Below, piece after piece: positions 40,817-50,927 of a DNA stretch of 64,000 bases. The notes beneath the pieces are model-generated. The model searched no databases. It was not told where the DNA came from and worked only from the letters and a program-made list of their open reading frames with translations. A program made the translations under genes and the position numbers. Numbering within the stretch: the stretch's first letter is position 1; each line of letters opens with the position of its first letter. The stretch spans positions 1 through 64,000 of the forward strand of contig JAKVBK010000004.1 of assembly GCA_022447275.1 (NCBI GenBank), read 5' to 3'. This DNA is from Oceanicola sp. GTDB taxonomy: Bacteria; Pseudomonadota; Alphaproteobacteria; Rhodobacterales; Rhodobacteraceae.

Positions 40817-41815
40817 TCAGCCCTGCAACAGTTGGGCGACGCGCGGTGCGAAATAGGTCAGGATGCCATCGCAGCCAGCCCGCTTGAACGCCATCAGGCT
40901 TTCCAGCATCACCTTCTCACCGTCTATCCAGCCATTTTGCGCGGCGGCCTCGATCATCGCGTACTCGCCGGACACCTGATAGGCATAGGTCGGCGCGCCG
41001 AACGTGTCTTTCACCCGCCGGCAGATGTCGAGATAGGCAAGGCCCGGCTTGACCATCACCATATCCGCCCCTTCGCGCAGATCGCGTTCGATCAGGCGCA
41101 GAGCCTCGTCTGAATTGCCCGGATCCATCTGATAGGTTTTCTTGTCGCCTTTCAGGGCCCCGGATGCGCCGACCGCATCGCGGAACGGGCCATAGAAGGC
41201 GGAGGCGTATTTCGCTGCATAGCTCAGGATTGAAACATCCGTATGGCCGGCGGTTTCCAGCGCGCCCCGCATCGCGGCAATCCGACCATCCATCATATCG
41301 GATGGGCCCAGAAGGTCGGCCCCGGCCTCTGCTTGTGCCAACGCCATCTTCACCAGCGCATCGACCGTTTCATCATTTACGATAATCCCGTCGCGCACGA
41401 TCCCGTCATGGCCAAGCGCGTTATAGGGATCAAGCGCGATATCCGTCATTACAGCGATATCGGGCGCGGCTGCCTTGATGGCACGAATGGCGCGGTTGGC
41501 AAGGTTGTCAGGGTTCCAGGCTTCTTCGCAGAGCTCTGTTTTCAGGGCGGGGTCTGTGTAGGGAAAGATGCAGATGGCCGGGATGCCCATCGCCTGGGCC
41601 TCGCGCGCGGCCGCGCCGATCAAATCTACAGAACGGCGGAGGACGCCCGGCATCGAAGAGACGGGTTCTTCGATTCCTTCTCCGTCCCGCACGAAAACGG
41701 GCCAGATCAGATCATCTACGGAAAGAGATGTCTGGCGGGTCAGGCGGCGCAGAGCATCAGAACTGCGCAGCCTGCGCAGGCGCGTGGCGGGGAAGGGGGC
41801 TTGGGTTGGGCGCAT
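40817..41815 (-). CDS. hemB: Delta-aminolevulinic acid dehydratase (porphobilinogen synthase)
   Basis: Condenses two 5-aminolevulinate molecules to porphobilinogen, the shared step of haem, cobalamin and bacteriochlorophyll synthesis. The Schiff-base lysines are in Y-A-A-K-Y-A-S and M-V-K-P-G-L-A-Y-L-D. At the active-site metal position the sequence reads D-I-A-L-D-P-Y, without the zinc-binding cysteines of the animal enzyme, so this is the Mg/metal-independent type. ATG 41815 gives 332 residues, the family length; an upstream ATG at 41872 would add 19 atypical residues. Confidence 0.95.
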   Translation of the reverse strand: MRPTQAPFPATRLRRLRSSDALRRLTRQTSLSVDDLIWPVFVRDGEGIEEPVSSMPGVLRRSVDLIGAAAREAQAMGIPAICIFPYTDPALKTELCEEAWNPDNLANRAIRAIKAAAPDIAVMTDIALDPYNALGHDGIVRDGIIVNDETVDALVKMALAQAEAGADLLGPSDMMDGRIAAMRGALETAGHTDVSILSYAAKYASAFYGPFRDAVGASGALKGDKKTYQMDPGNSDEALRLIERDLREGADMVMVKPGLAYLDICRRVKDTFGAPTYAYQVSGEYAMIEAAAQNGWIDGEKVMLESLMAFKRAGCDGILTYFAPRVAQLLQG

Positions 41816-41964
41816 GGGCTTACCTTGGACAGACTTCGTGTCACATCGAAGTGACATGTCCTGACACAGCACTCAAGACAATTGCGCGCAGCGCTTACAT
41901 TCGGCAAAGACCGGTCCTATGGTCGCGCGGCAGGCGCAGCAGAATATCAAACAGGGCGAATTGA

Positions 41965-42483
41965 GTGACCGACTGGTACGACAAAGTATTCGAATTGATC
42001 GATACGCGGTCTTTCTCGAACATGTGGTATTGGATTTTCCTGGCCGTAATGTGGTCTGGGGCAAGTCACTGGATTCTTGGGGTTCCCTATGACCTTGTCC
42101 AGCGCGCCCGGCGAACGGGCGGGGCTGCACAGGATGATCTTTACGACCTCGTGCGGATCAACGTGAACCGATTGCTGAATATCGTGGATGTATCCGGAGC
42201 ATGGCTCGCTGGGATCGCCACGTTCCTGCTGAGTGTGATGGCGTTTACCGGGTTTGGCTACGGCATGGAATTTGCGCAAGCGCTGTTTTTGCTCGCCTTT
42301 CCCATGAGCATCGTTTTCAGCTTGTCTGTCCGCACGGCACGGCGGATCCGGGAGGCGGATGGCGCAGGGCTCTACAAGACCTTGGCGCGGCATCGCGTGA
42401 TGGTGCAGGGGGTGGGTGTGATAAGTATTTTTGTCACCTCGCTCTGGGGCATGTTCCAGAACATGTCGATCGGTGGCTTCTGA
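41965..42483 (+). CDS. Four-helix membrane protein, possibly the SufBCD-associated component
   Basis: A 172-residue integral membrane protein starting at GTG 41965 with AGGGCG upstream. It has four hydrophobic helices (about residues 20-42, 78-101, 105-124 and 148-165). The N terminus W-Y-D-K-V-F-E-L-I-D-T-R-S-F-S-N-M-W-Y-W resembles a Rhodobacteraceae family that annotation pipelines name 'component of SufBCD complex'. I recall that label but know of no experiment that supports it, and no suf gene is in this window. Treat the function as unknown. Confidence 0.6.
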   Translation: MTDWYDKVFELIDTRSFSNMWYWIFLAVMWSGASHWILGVPYDLVQRARRTGGAAQDDLYDLVRINVNRLLNIVDVSGAWLAGIATFLLSVMAFTGFGYGMEFAQALFLLAFPMSIVFSLSVRTARRIREADGAGLYKTLARHRVMVQGVGVISIFVTSLWGMFQNMSIGGF

Positions 42484-42532
42484 ACAGTGGGCTTGAAGGG
42501 CCGCTCTTCAGACCGTTGACCTGTCGTCGCGC

Positions 42533-43402
42533 TTATTGAACCGCTTTGAGATATGCCGCCATGGCCGCCCGGTCCTCGGCAGAGAGCAGGGCCGTATTTT
42601 CGACCACCTCCGCCATTGACCCCCCGGCCGTGTCAAAATCCGGGGTGAAACCAGTCTCAAGATAATAGGCAATGTCTTCCTCAGACCATGCCAATTGGCT
42701 TGGGGTGATTCCCGGAATGCGCCCCGCACCGCTCGGATTGGGTGCTCCTGTCAGCCACGCATCGCGCTTGAGCCCGCCAAAGCCATCCCGCGGGGTGTGG
42801 CATTCGCCACAATGGCCAAGGCCCTCCACAAGCATTCTCCCTCGGATCAATTGAGGGTCTTCGACAGGCTCCATGACCCAGCCTTTGTCCGCGTAGAGCC
42901 GCTTCCACAGACCCAGCCCGCGACGCAGCCTGAAGGGCAAGGCCAGTTCGTGCTCTTGGTTGATCGCATCGCTGGCGGGCAGGGTGTCGATATAGGCCTT
43001 GAGATGGACCATATCCTGGGCATCCGCGTTGGCGTAGGCCACGTAGGGGAATGCCGGGTAGTAATGCTTTCCGTCCGGTGACACACCAGCCTGCATGGCG
43101 CGGACAAACTCTGCGTCGCTCCATCCGCCGATACCGGCCTGAGAGGGCGAGATATTGGGCGCATAGAAGGTGCCGAAGGGCGTTTCAAAGCCACGCCCCC
43201 CTGACAAAACGAGTTTGTCATCCCCTTCAGAGCCCTTCTCTGCATGACAGGAAGAACAGCCCCCGGCGACAAAGATCTCTGCGCCAATTTCTGGATTGCC
43301 CGGTGCAAATGCCGTGTTTGGCAGGGGCGCGGGGCGCGTGAGCGCCCAAAACGCCCCGGCACCACACAGGGCCACGACGGCACCCCAGCGCAGAACACGC
43401 AC
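42533..43402 (-). CDS. Diheme cytochrome c
   Basis: A 289-residue exported or membrane-anchored electron carrier with two haem-binding motifs, C-S-S-C-H near residue 50 and C-G-E-C-H near residue 190, each followed by a cytochrome c class I domain. It has an N-terminal hydrophobic anchor (W-G-A-V-V-A-L-C-G-A-G-A-F-W-A-L). The layout resembles the cytochrome subunits of membrane-bound alcohol and sugar-acid dehydrogenases, but no dehydrogenase gene lies nearby. It follows the cytochrome c' gene by five bases, so both are probably one operon. Confidence 0.88.
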   Translation of the reverse strand: MRVLRWGAVVALCGAGAFWALTRPAPLPNTAFAPGNPEIGAEIFVAGGCSSCHAEKGSEGDDKLVLSGGRGFETPFGTFYAPNISPSQAGIGGWSDAEFVRAMQAGVSPDGKHYYPAFPYVAYANADAQDMVHLKAYIDTLPASDAINQEHELALPFRLRRGLGLWKRLYADKGWVMEPVEDPQLIRGRMLVEGLGHCGECHTPRDGFGGLKRDAWLTGAPNPSGAGRIPGITPSQLAWSEEDIAYYLETGFTPDFDTAGGSMAEVVENTALLSAEDRAAMAAYLKAVQ

Positions 43403-43407
43403 CGCCG

Positions 43408-43872
43408 TTAATCCTTGGGCAGGCGGTATGCCTTGTGGCAGGCGCCGCAGTTGCGGCCGATCCCACCAATATTGGCGCGCACAGCGTCAAGGCCCGTTCC
43501 TGCCGCCTCTTGCATAGCCATGGATGCGGCCACCAGATCCATGGAAATTTTCTGCACGGTTTCCGTATCGGCAAATATTTCGGCCTTGGCGCGGGAGCCG
43601 GGCACTTCGGCCCTGCCAGTTCCAGCCACCCACAACTTTGCGGGGTCTGTTTCAGCAGCTGCAAGAAGCGCATCCGCTGCCGCTTGCGCCGCGGATGCAT
43701 CATAATCCACTTCACCTTTGGCCATCGCGCCGAGAATGCCGAGATTCTTGCCCATGGTTTTCATGACCATGTTGCGTTCATCGACGATCGGATTGCCTGT
43801 GGTGTGGCTGCCAGCCATGACGGCTGTGGCAAATAGAAGACCTGCTGCGGCCATTCCTACTTTGCGAGACAT
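43408..43872 (-). CDS. Cytochrome c' family protein (class II cytochrome c)
   Basis: A periplasmic four-helix-bundle cytochrome of 154 residues. A signal peptide ends around A-V-M-A-G, and the single haem motif C-G-A-C-H lies at the C terminus, as in cytochromes c' and c-556. Cytochromes c' bind NO and protect against nitrosative stress; c-556 proteins carry electrons. It is upstream of the diheme cytochrome in an apparent two-gene operon, so the pair may exchange electrons. Confidence 0.87.
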   Translation of the reverse strand: MSRKVGMAAAGLLFATAVMAGSHTTGNPIVDERNMVMKTMGKNLGILGAMAKGEVDYDASAAQAAADALLAAAETDPAKLWVAGTGRAEVPGSRAKAEIFADTETVQKISMDLVAASMAMQEAAGTGLDAVRANIGGIGRNCGACHKAYRLPKD

Positions 43873-43972
43873 GGGTTCCTCCTGATCCTTACAGGAGTGT
43901 AGTTATGCCAAAATGTCGCACCCTTCAATCACGGTTTCGTGAGGGCTGCTGCCTATGGCAAGTGCTGTCCGA

Positions 43973-44515
43973 TCAAGCCATGCGCACCTTGCCGATGAAA
44001 GGCAGGTTACGATTGCGTTGGGCGTAGTCGATTCCATAGCCCACGACGAACTCATCGGGGATCTCAAACCCGATATAATCGGCGGTGAAATCAGCCTCTC
44101 GACGGGACGGTTTGTCGAGCAGGGCGACGGTCTTCAGCCGCGCCGGTTGGCGCTGTGTGAGAAACCGGGTGACATGATCCAACGTGTGGCCCGTATCGAC
44201 AATATCCTCGACCAACAGCACGTCGCGCCCCTCGATCTTTCCGCGCAAGTCCTTGAGAATGCGCACTTCTCGGGAACTTTCCATGGAATCGCCATAAGAC
44301 GACGCCTCTAGGAAATCCACTTCGACAGGAAGCCGGATTTCCCGCACGAGATCGGCGATGAACACAAAGGATCCGCGCAGCAATCCCACCACCACCAGTT
44401 TGGATGTATCGCTGAATACGTCCTCTACTTCGCGCGCGAGGCTCTCGACCCGCGCAGCGATGGCTTTGGCACTGATCATTTCATCGATCTCGTAGCCTGG
44501 TCGGTCATTCTTCAT
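43973..44515 (-). CDS. hpt: Hypoxanthine phosphoribosyltransferase
   Basis: Purine-salvage enzyme that makes IMP (or GMP) from hypoxanthine (guanine) and PRPP. The PRPP motif is [14 protein letters not shown] and the early L-R-G-S loop is in [12 protein letters not shown] 44515 gives 180 residues, the usual size; the longer frame upstream has an atypical Arg-rich start. The gene is divergent from the COQ10-type gene, so their promoters share fewer than 100 bases. Confidence 0.93.
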   Translation of the reverse strand: MKNDRPGYEIDEMISAKAIAARVESLAREVEDVFSDTSKLVVVGLLRGSFVFIADLVREIRLPVEVDFLEASSYGDSMESSREVRILKDLRGKIEGRDVLLVEDIVDTGHTLDHVTRFLTQRQPARLKTVALLDKPSRREADFTADYIGFEIPDEFVVGYGIDYAQRNRNLPFIGKVRMA

Positions 44516-44610
44516 CTGCGCACCCATTCCTGCTGCTGATCGTCGCCTTGTCCTCGGCGTCCGGCCTGATATTCCCACGCCGACAGAACGAAGGCCAGAG
44601 AGAGACGGTC

Positions 44611-45054
44611 ATGCCAACGCATTCGGAAACACGCAAGCTGCCATACAGCCCTGAACAGATGTTTCAACTGGTTGCTGATGTGCCGGCCTATCCAAAGTTT
44701 CTGCCCTGGTGTTCCGCGGCCCGGGTGCGCAGCCGCACCCCATCGGAGAGCACTGAGGTGATGGAGGCTGATCTTGTGATCTCGTTCAAGGTGTTTCGCG
44801 AACGGTTCGGAAGCCGCGTCACGCTCTGGAATGATCAGTCGCGCATCGACACTGAGTATCTGGATGGCCCGTTCAGCTACATGCAAAGCACATGGCAATT
44901 TCGCCCCGATGCGGAGGGGTGCGAAATTGCGTTCGACGTGGACTTCGAAATGAAGAATGCTTTTTTGCAGGGCGCGGTTGGACTTGTCTTTAATGAGGCG
45001 ATGCAGCGGATCGTCCGGGCCTTTGAGCGCCGCGCGGCTGAGCTTTACGCCTGA
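44611..45054 (+). CDS. COQ10/RatA-type START-domain protein
   Basis: A 147-residue polyketide-cyclase/START-like protein. The N terminus M-P-T-H-S-E-T-R-K-L-P-Y-S-P-E-Q-M-F and the F-L-P-W-C segment are typical of coenzyme-Q-binding COQ10 proteins and of the E. coli homologue RatA. In mitochondria COQ10 helps deliver ubiquinone to respiratory complexes; the bacterial role is less clear. I chose ATG 44611, after a GAGAGA ribosome-binding site. Confidence 0.85.
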   Translation: MPTHSETRKLPYSPEQMFQLVADVPAYPKFLPWCSAARVRSRTPSESTEVMEADLVISFKVFRERFGSRVTLWNDQSRIDTEYLDGPFSYMQSTWQFRPDAEGCEIAFDVDFEMKNAFLQGAVGLVFNEAMQRIVRAFERRAAELYA

Positions 45055-45062
45055 GCACAGCC

Positions 45063-45539
45063 TCAGGCGCTTGCCTTGAGCGCCTCCGCCAGCATCCACA
45101 GCGCATGATCGCGGATCATGTCTCGTACCTGTTCGCGGCCCGCATTTCCGAAATCCATCGTGGCCGTCACTGTGTCCTCACCCACGCGGGCAAGCGCAAA
45201 GCACACGCGCCCGATCGGTTTGTAGTCAGAGCCGCTGGGGCCAATGATCCCGGTCTCGGCCAGGGCAATATCCGCCTCCGAGCGGCGCAACATGCCCTCG
45301 GCCATCTCCTGCGCGACCACTTCTGATACAGCCCCGTGTTCCGCCAGTGCGGTGCGTGTCACGCCCAGCATCATTTCCTTAGCGCTGTTGGAATAGGCAA
45401 TTACCCCGCGATCAAAGCTCGCGGAGGCCCCTGGTACAGACAACAAAGCCGCAGAGATCAAACCGCCCGCGCTGCTTTCTGCAAGCGCGATGCGCAGGGC
45501 TTGCGCCTGCGCTGCGGCATTTACCTCATGCGCACTCAT
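45063..45539 (-). CDS. CinA C-terminal-domain protein (nicotinamide-nucleotide amidohydrolase, PncC type)
   Basis: A 158-residue stand-alone CinA/PncC domain that converts NMN to nicotinate mononucleotide in pyridine nucleotide recycling. Signatures are the A-E-S-S-A-G-G-L-I-S start, G-V-I-A-Y-S-N-S-A-K-E and the E-T-G-I-I-G-P-S-G block. The N-terminal COG1058 domain found in long CinA proteins is absent. Its start overlaps the pgpA stop by four bases (ATGA), so it is the third gene of an ispDF-pgpA-cinA operon. Confidence 0.9.
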   Translation of the reverse strand: MSAHEVNAAAQAQALRIALAESSAGGLISAALLSVPGASASFDRGVIAYSNSAKEMMLGVTRTALAEHGAVSEVVAQEMAEGMLRRSEADIALAETGIIGPSGSDYKPIGRVCFALARVGEDTVTATMDFGNAGREQVRDMIRDHALWMLAEALKASA

Positions 45540-46024
45540 CCCAAAAGCACGGCATGGCCCAAAACGGCCAACACCGCCACGGCCACCGCCGCAAACACGC
45601 CTGCGATCACGTCATCTGCCATGACGCCGAACGCGCCCCCTTTGCGATCGGCCCAGCCAACAGGCCCGGGCTTTGTAATGTCAAACAGCCGGAAAAAGAG
45701 GAAAGCTGCGATAACACCGGGATACAGATCCCAGAATGCAGAGCCCGTCATGGACGCTCCGAGGGACACGGGCCAAAGGGCAATCCATTGGCCTGCAACC
45801 TCATCGATGACGATCTCTGGCGGGTCTTCGTGGCCAGCGCCCAACGCCTGCCCGATGGACCAAAGGCCAAGCGCCGTGACGGCAACCGTTGCCAGCGCAA
45901 ACAAAGTGAACCCACCCAAAGCATGCACACCCCATGCCAGAGGCAGCGCCGCCAGTGATCCCCAGGTGCCCGGGGCAGGCCGGATCAGCCCCACAAAGCC
46001 CACTGTGTTGATGGCGCGGATCAT
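45536..46024 (-). CDS. pgpA: Phosphatidylglycerophosphatase A
   Basis: Integral membrane phosphatase that makes phosphatidylglycerol from its phosphate. The protein has 162 residues and several helices; the family blocks are A-P-G-T-W-G-S at the N terminus, [12 protein letters not shown] in the middle and [16 protein letters not shown]. The start at 46024 overlaps the ispDF stop by four bases, and its own end overlaps the next gene by four, so all three are translationally coupled. Confidence 0.93.
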   Translation of the reverse strand: MIRAINTVGFVGLIRPAPGTWGSLAALPLAWGVHALGGFTLFALATVAVTALGLWSIGQALGAGHEDPPEIVIDEVAGQWIALWPVSLGASMTGSAFWDLYPGVIAAFLFFRLFDITKPGPVGWADRKGGAFGVMADDVIAGVFAAVAVAVLAVLGHAVLLG

Positions 46025-47178
46025 TGTGCCACCAGCGTTGCGCTGGCCATGGCGGCAATCCCTTCTTCGCGCCCGGTAAAGCCCAGTTGCTCTGATGTGG
46101 TGGCTTTGACGCTCACCCTGTCCGCGGCCATCCCCATGATCTCTGCGAGGGCCGTTTGCATGGCAGCCGCATGGGGCCCGATTTTGGGGCGCTCGCAAAT
46201 CAGGGTGCAGTCAATATTGGTAATGGCAAAGCCCCGGCTGCGCGCTAGCTCGGCGGCGTGGCGCAGGAAAATGTGGCTTGCTGCCCCTTTCCACTTTGGG
46301 TCGCTGGGGGGGAAATGACGGCCGATATCACCCTCTGCCATTGCCCCGTAAATCGCATCCGTGATTGCGTGCATTCCCACATCCGCATCAGAATGGCCCT
46401 TCAGCGTCTTTTCAAAGGGAATTTCTACCCCGCACAGGATCACGCTGTCGCCGGGTTCAAAGGCATGCACGTCATAGCCAATGCCGGTCCGGATATCCAA
46501 GCTCATCTGGCCCCCTTTCAGGAACATCTCTGCCCGCGCGAAATCCTCTGCGTGGGTGATCTTAAGGTTTGTTTCTTCACCCGGAACGAGGGTGACAGGC
46601 AAGCCCGCAGCACGCGCTACCTCCACATCATCTGCCGCGCCGCCGGGATGGGCGGCATGGGCATCGCGGATCGCGGCCAGATCAAATCCTTGCGGCGTCT
46701 GGGCGCGCCAAAGACCATCGCGGGGATGCGACGCGAGAACCTGCGCGCCCTCCGCCCGCCAGAGCGCGTCTGTCACTGGCAGCGCTGGTGCGGCAGCAGG
46801 CCCTGATTGCAATGCCTCAATCACGCGGGTGATCAGATTTGCACTGACAAGCGGTCGGGCGCCATCATGGATCAGCACATGGGTTGTCTGGGCAGGCAGG
46901 GCGCGCACGCCATTGGCAACAGAACTGTCCCGCGTCTTTCCGCCGACAGCCACGCGCGCGCCTTCTGGCAAAAGCGGGGCGTAGAGTTCTTCATCCTCTG
47001 GATTCAGCACAACGGCAACCGTGCTGACCCGCGGATGCCCGGCGAATGCGGCAAGGGTGCGTTGCAGCACAGGCAGGCCACCAAGAGACTGATATTGCTT
47101 GGGGATCGCCCCTCCGGCCCGTGTTCCACGACCGGCGGCGACGATCAGGGCTGCGACGCGCATCTCACTTGGTTTCAT
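46021..47178 (-). CDS. ispDF: Bifunctional IspD/IspF (MEP cytidylyltransferase / MEcPP synthase)
   Basis: Fusion of two non-consecutive MEP-pathway enzymes, common in alphaproteobacteria. The IspD half (about residues 1-225) has [21 protein letters not shown]; the IspF half (about 230-385) has [17 protein letters not shown] and [11 protein letters not shown] place the start at ATG 47178; ATG codons at 47163 and 47202 are alternatives. It complements dxr at 10418. The gene is divergent from dusB. Confidence 0.94.
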   Translation of the reverse strand: MKPSEMRVAALIVAAGRGTRAGGAIPKQYQSLGGLPVLQRTLAAFAGHPRVSTVAVVLNPEDEELYAPLLPEGARVAVGGKTRDSSVANGVRALPAQTTHVLIHDGARPLVSANLITRVIEALQSGPAAAPALPVTDALWRAEGAQVLASHPRDGLWRAQTPQGFDLAAIRDAHAAHPGGAADDVEVARAAGLPVTLVPGEETNLKITHAEDFARAEMFLKGGQMSLDIRTGIGYDVHAFEPGDSVILCGVEIPFEKTLKGHSDADVGMHAITDAIYGAMAEGDIGRHFPPSDPKWKGAASHIFLRHAAELARSRGFAITNIDCTLICERPKIGPHAAAMQTALAEIMGMAADRVSVKATTSEQLGFTGREEGIAAMASATLVAQ

Positions 47179-47372
47179 GGGGGAATTTGTCCGATCTTCC
47201 ATAGAACACCGTGTAGGCTTTGCAGCATTGCAGGGCAATGCCCTTCCCAAAAGGGGCATAGTTGCCTATTTATTGTGCAAATGATTGTTTGATCCGCGCT
47301 CCTGTCTCTATGAGGCTTGGCAGGGCCCGATCAAATCCCGATAAGGCAATCAGGTGCACAAGGATTAGGCAT

Positions 47373-48371
47373 TTGACATTTTCTCCGGCACATTCGCTGC
47401 CAAACCCACCGGTGCTTTTGGCTCCAATGGCGGGCATTACGGATCGGCCGTTTCGCGATCTCGTGCTGCGCTTTGGGGCTGGCTTGGTGGTGTCTGAAAT
47501 GGTGGCCAGCCAGGAAATGGTGCAAGCAAAGGCCTCTGTGCGTGATCGGGCAGAGCTTGGTCTCGATCGTCAACGCACCGCAGTGCAACTGGCCGGGCGC
47601 GACCCCTATTGGATGGCCGAAGCCGCGCGCGTCGTCGCCGACCAAGGCGCTGCCCAGATCGACATTAACATGGGATGCCCCGCCAAAAAGGTGACCTCGG
47701 GCCTGTCTGGTGCGGCCTTGATGCGGGAGCCGGATCTGGCGATGCGCCTGATCGCGGCCGTGATTGGCGCTGTAGATATCCCCGTAACACTCAAGACGCG
47801 CCTCGGTTGGGATGACGACTCGATTTCCGCTCCCAGCCTTGCCAAATCAGCTGCCGAAGAAGGCATCCAGCGGATCGTGATCCATGGCCGCACGCGCTGC
47901 CAATTCTACAAAGGGCAGGCCAACTGGGCGGCGGTGGCGGCAGTGAAATCCGCGGTGGATATCCCGGTTATCGTGAATGGAGACATAAAGAACTCAGAAA
48001 CAGCCCGGATCGCGCTGGAGCAATCAGGGGCCGATGGCGTCATGATTGGGCGTGGTGCACAGGGCAAGCCATGGGTTTTGGCCGAAATTGCCCATGTGCT
48101 GTACGGCGCACCCGCGCCCGACCTGCCGGATCGCACGGGCCTTGCTGCGTTGGCCTGCAAACATTACGAAGACATGCTCGCCTTCTACGGAGCTGATCTC
48201 GGCATTCGCGTCGCACGCAAACACTTGGGCTGGTATCTCGATACCGCCGACATCCATGACAAAACACTGCGGCGCGCGGTGTTGACGGAAACGCAGCCAA
48301 AGGCCGTGCTGAATGCGCTGGAAGCCGCGCTGGGGGCTGCACCCTCAGCCCCGCGCGAGGTGGCGGCATGA
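47373..48371 (+). CDS. dusB: tRNA-dihydrouridine synthase (DusB type)
   Basis: FMN-dependent reduction of specific uridines in tRNA. Motifs include A-P-M-A-G-I-T-D-R-P-F-R, N-M-G-C-P-A-K-K-V with the catalytic cysteine, H-G-R-T-R and the N-G-D-I-K and M-I-G-R-G blocks. No ATG lies close to the domain start; a TTG at 47373 preceded by AGGATTAGG gives 332 residues, the right size. Its stop overlaps the ntrB start (ATGA). The dusB-ntrB-ntrC order is conserved in alphaproteobacteria. Confidence 0.92.
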   Translation: MTFSPAHSLPNPPVLLAPMAGITDRPFRDLVLRFGAGLVVSEMVASQEMVQAKASVRDRAELGLDRQRTAVQLAGRDPYWMAEAARVVADQGAAQIDINMGCPAKKVTSGLSGAALMREPDLAMRLIAAVIGAVDIPVTLKTRLGWDDDSISAPSLAKSAAEEGIQRIVIHGRTRCQFYKGQANWAAVAAVKSAVDIPVIVNGDIKNSETARIALEQSGADGVMIGRGAQGKPWVLAEIAHVLYGAPAPDLPDRTGLAALACKHYEDMLAFYGADLGIRVARKHLGWYLDTADIHDKTLRRAVLTETQPKAVLNALEAALGAAPSAPREVAA

Positions 48372-49456
48372 GCGTTGACGCACATTCCTTGATCGCGGCA
48401 TTGCCGGCTCCCTTGATCCTTGTAGATGGCAACAACCGGATCGTGGAGCTGAACTCGGCTGCCGAGGCCTTTATGAACGCAACCCAGCGACAGTTAATTG
48501 GCCAGCCTGTTTGGGATCGGCTGATGATAAACGCGCCGCTCGAGGAAGCATTTTCCCGCATCCGCCGGGATCGATCCCCGCTCTTTCTCAATGACGTTGA
48601 GGTCGGCACCGGAGACAGGCCGTCCCAAATTTGCACCGTGCAGATTGCTCCGGTGCACACGGATGAAGAGGCGGTGCTTTTCTTGATCACCCCGCATCAG
48701 ATTGCAGGGCGTATTGCGCGCGCACAGCAGTCAGAGACGGCCGCGAAATCGGCGATTGGCATGTCCGAGATGCTCGCCCATGAGATCAAAAACCCTCTGG
48801 CGGGCATAACGGGTGCTGCACAGCTGCTTTCCATGAACTTACCGCCAGAAGACCTTGAGTTAACTGACCTTATCGTGGCTGAGAGCCGAAGGATCGTGCA
48901 ACTGCTTGAGCAGGTGGAGCAGTTTGGCAATCTGCGTCCGCCGGTTTGCAAACCTGTCAATCTGCATGATCTTTTGGATCGCGCGTGCCGCTCCGCGCGG
49001 ATCAGCTATGCGGCCCATGTCACCTTTACTGAAAACTATGATCCGTCTTTGCCCGCAACTTTCGTTGACGGGGATCAAATTCTGCAAGTGTTCCTAAATC
49101 TGATTAAGAACGCAGCGGAAGCGCTTGATGATAGTGGGATTATTAAGCTTCGCACCTTCTATGATCCATCGCTTCGTGTGCGGCGGAAGGGTGGAGATAC
49201 AGCACGCCTGCCCCTGCAGGTGGAGATCACGGACAACGGACCTGGTCTGCCGGACGAGATCGCAGAAGATATTTTTGAGCCCTTTGTATCGGGCAAGGAG
49301 AACGGCACGGGCCTTGGTCTGGCGCTGGTCTCGAAAATCATAGCTGACCACGGCGGGTGGATCAGCGTGGACAGCAGCCCGGGGCGCACAACATTTCGCC
49401 TTTCGCTGCCTGCAGCACCCGCCAATGCGTCTTTGGATGAAGAGGGAGAAGACTGA
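48368..49456 (+). CDS. ntrB: Nitrogen regulation sensor histidine kinase NtrB
   Basis: Cytoplasmic kinase/phosphatase that controls NtrC in response to nitrogen status through PII. It has an N-terminal PAS-like domain (residues about 8-115), the H-box [12 protein letters not shown] near residue 138, and the N, G1 and G2 boxes ([24 protein letters not shown]). Length 362 residues. It overlaps dusB by four bases and the last base of its TGA is the first of the ntrC ATG, so stoichiometric translation with ntrC is likely. Confidence 0.95.
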   Translation: MSVDAHSLIAALPAPLILVDGNNRIVELNSAAEAFMNATQRQLIGQPVWDRLMINAPLEEAFSRIRRDRSPLFLNDVEVGTGDRPSQICTVQIAPVHTDEEAVLFLITPHQIAGRIARAQQSETAAKSAIGMSEMLAHEIKNPLAGITGAAQLLSMNLPPEDLELTDLIVAESRRIVQLLEQVEQFGNLRPPVCKPVNLHDLLDRACRSARISYAAHVTFTENYDPSLPATFVDGDQILQVFLNLIKNAAEALDDSGIIKLRTFYDPSLRVRRKGGDTARLPLQVEITDNGPGLPDEIAEDIFEPFVSGKENGTGLGLALVSKIIADHGGWISVDSSPGRTTFRLSLPAAPANASLDEEGED

Positions 49457-50832
49457 TGGATGGCACCGTCCTTGTCGCTGATGATGATCGCACGATCAGA
49501 ACTGTTCTGACCCAGGCCCTGACGCGGGCCGGGTGCAAGGTTCACGCCACATCCAGCCTGTTGACGCTGATGCGGTGGGTGGAAGAAGGCAAAGGCGACC
49601 TTGTCATTTCCGACGTCGTGATGCCCGATGGTAACGGATTGGACAATCTTCCAAAAATCGGCCAGCAACGGCCCGGACTGCCCGTCATCGTCATCTCGGC
49701 CCAGAACACGATCATGACGGCGATTCAAGCCGCGGAGGCGGACGCCTACGACTATCTGCCGAAACCTTTCGATCTGCCTGATTTGATGAAGCGCGCTGCG
49801 CGGGCGCTCGACCAAAAACGCCGCGTCCCGGCCAAGGCCCCTTCGGCCGCGCCAGATGGGGACAGGGCCACGGATGACCTGCCATTGGTGGGGCGTACAG
49901 GGGTGATGCAATCGCTCTATCGTCTTGTCGCCCGCGTCATGAACACGGATCTGACAGTGCTGATTTCGGGCGAAAGCGGAACAGGCAAAAGCCTGATTGC
50001 CCGCGCGATCCACGACTTTTCCGACCGGCGGACCTTGCCTTTTGTTGTGGCAGGGGCCTCTGATCTAGAAGGCGTTGATGGGCCCAGCCAAATCCTGTCA
50101 AAGGCCCGGGGTGGATCGATTTTGTTCGATGAGGTCAGTGATCTTGATGCCGAAGCGCAAGCCAAGATCGTCCGCATGCTGGACAGTTTCAATGAGAACA
50201 GCCCCCGCGTGATGGCCACATCACAGGGCGACTTGATGCAACGCATGGAAGAGGGTCAGTTTCGGCAGGACTTGTTCTATCGTTTGGGCGGGGTGGCGAT
50301 TAACGTTCCGTCGCTGCGTGAGCGTGTCGATGATATTCCGCTGCTCTCGGATCATTTTCTGGCGCGCGCCGAGCGAGATGGCGCCCAGCCGCGCCGCTTT
50401 TCAGAACCTGCGATGGACCTGATCCGCGCCTATAGCTGGCCCGGCAATGTGCGCCAGCTTGAAAATACGATCCGACGGTTGGTGGTGACCTCCTCTGAGG
50501 AAGAAATATCTTTGATCGAAGTCGAGCAGGTCCTGGGTAATCAGCCAGAGATCGAAACATTTGTCGGCGGCGGGGATGGGGAGAAACTGTCGGCCTCCGT
50601 GGGCAAGCACCTGCGGCGCTATTTCGATCTGCATGGTGGTGTTCTGCCGCCCCCGGGGCTGTATCAACGCATTTTGAAAGAGGTTGAGATGCCGCTCATT
50701 GAGATCGCGCTCGATGCCACTGGTGGAAACCAAGCGAAATGCGCTGATTTGCTTGGGATCAACCGCAATACGTTGCGGAAGAAAATCACCGATCTCGATA
50801 TTCGCGTGACACGCCGCCGCAAGTTGATGTAA
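49456..50832 (+). CDS. ntrC: Nitrogen regulation response regulator NtrC, GAFTGA motif absent
   Basis: Receiver (phosphoacceptor D53), AAA+ and Fis-type DNA-binding domains in one 458-residue protein. Walker A is G-E-S-G-T-G-K-S and Walker B G-S-I-L-F-D-E-V. The loop with the GAFTGA motif that contacts sigma-54 is deleted: the sequence passes from V-A-G-A-S-D-L-E-G to [12 protein letters not shown]. This is the form known from Rhodobacter capsulatus, where NtrC activates sigma-70 promoters. The C-terminal helix-turn-helix ([15 protein letters not shown]) is normal. Confidence 0.95.
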   Translation: MDGTVLVADDDRTIRTVLTQALTRAGCKVHATSSLLTLMRWVEEGKGDLVISDVVMPDGNGLDNLPKIGQQRPGLPVIVISAQNTIMTAIQAAEADAYDYLPKPFDLPDLMKRAARALDQKRRVPAKAPSAAPDGDRATDDLPLVGRTGVMQSLYRLVARVMNTDLTVLISGESGTGKSLIARAIHDFSDRRTLPFVVAGASDLEGVDGPSQILSKARGGSILFDEVSDLDAEAQAKIVRMLDSFNENSPRVMATSQGDLMQRMEEGQFRQDLFYRLGGVAINVPSLRERVDDIPLLSDHFLARAERDGAQPRRFSEPAMDLIRAYSWPGNVRQLENTIRRLVVTSSEEEISLIEVEQVLGNQPEIETFVGGGDGEKLSASVGKHLRRYFDLHGGVLPPPGLYQRILKEVEMPLIEIALDATGGNQAKCADLLGINRNTLRKKITDLDIRVTRRRKLM

Positions 50833-50927
50833 AGAAGCCACAGGCGTGGCTATTCAGAGACAGTGTCTATGATGACCCGCGCTATGTAGTGGGTTGCCGC
50901 AAACGCGGCGCAATATCACGGGGCACA

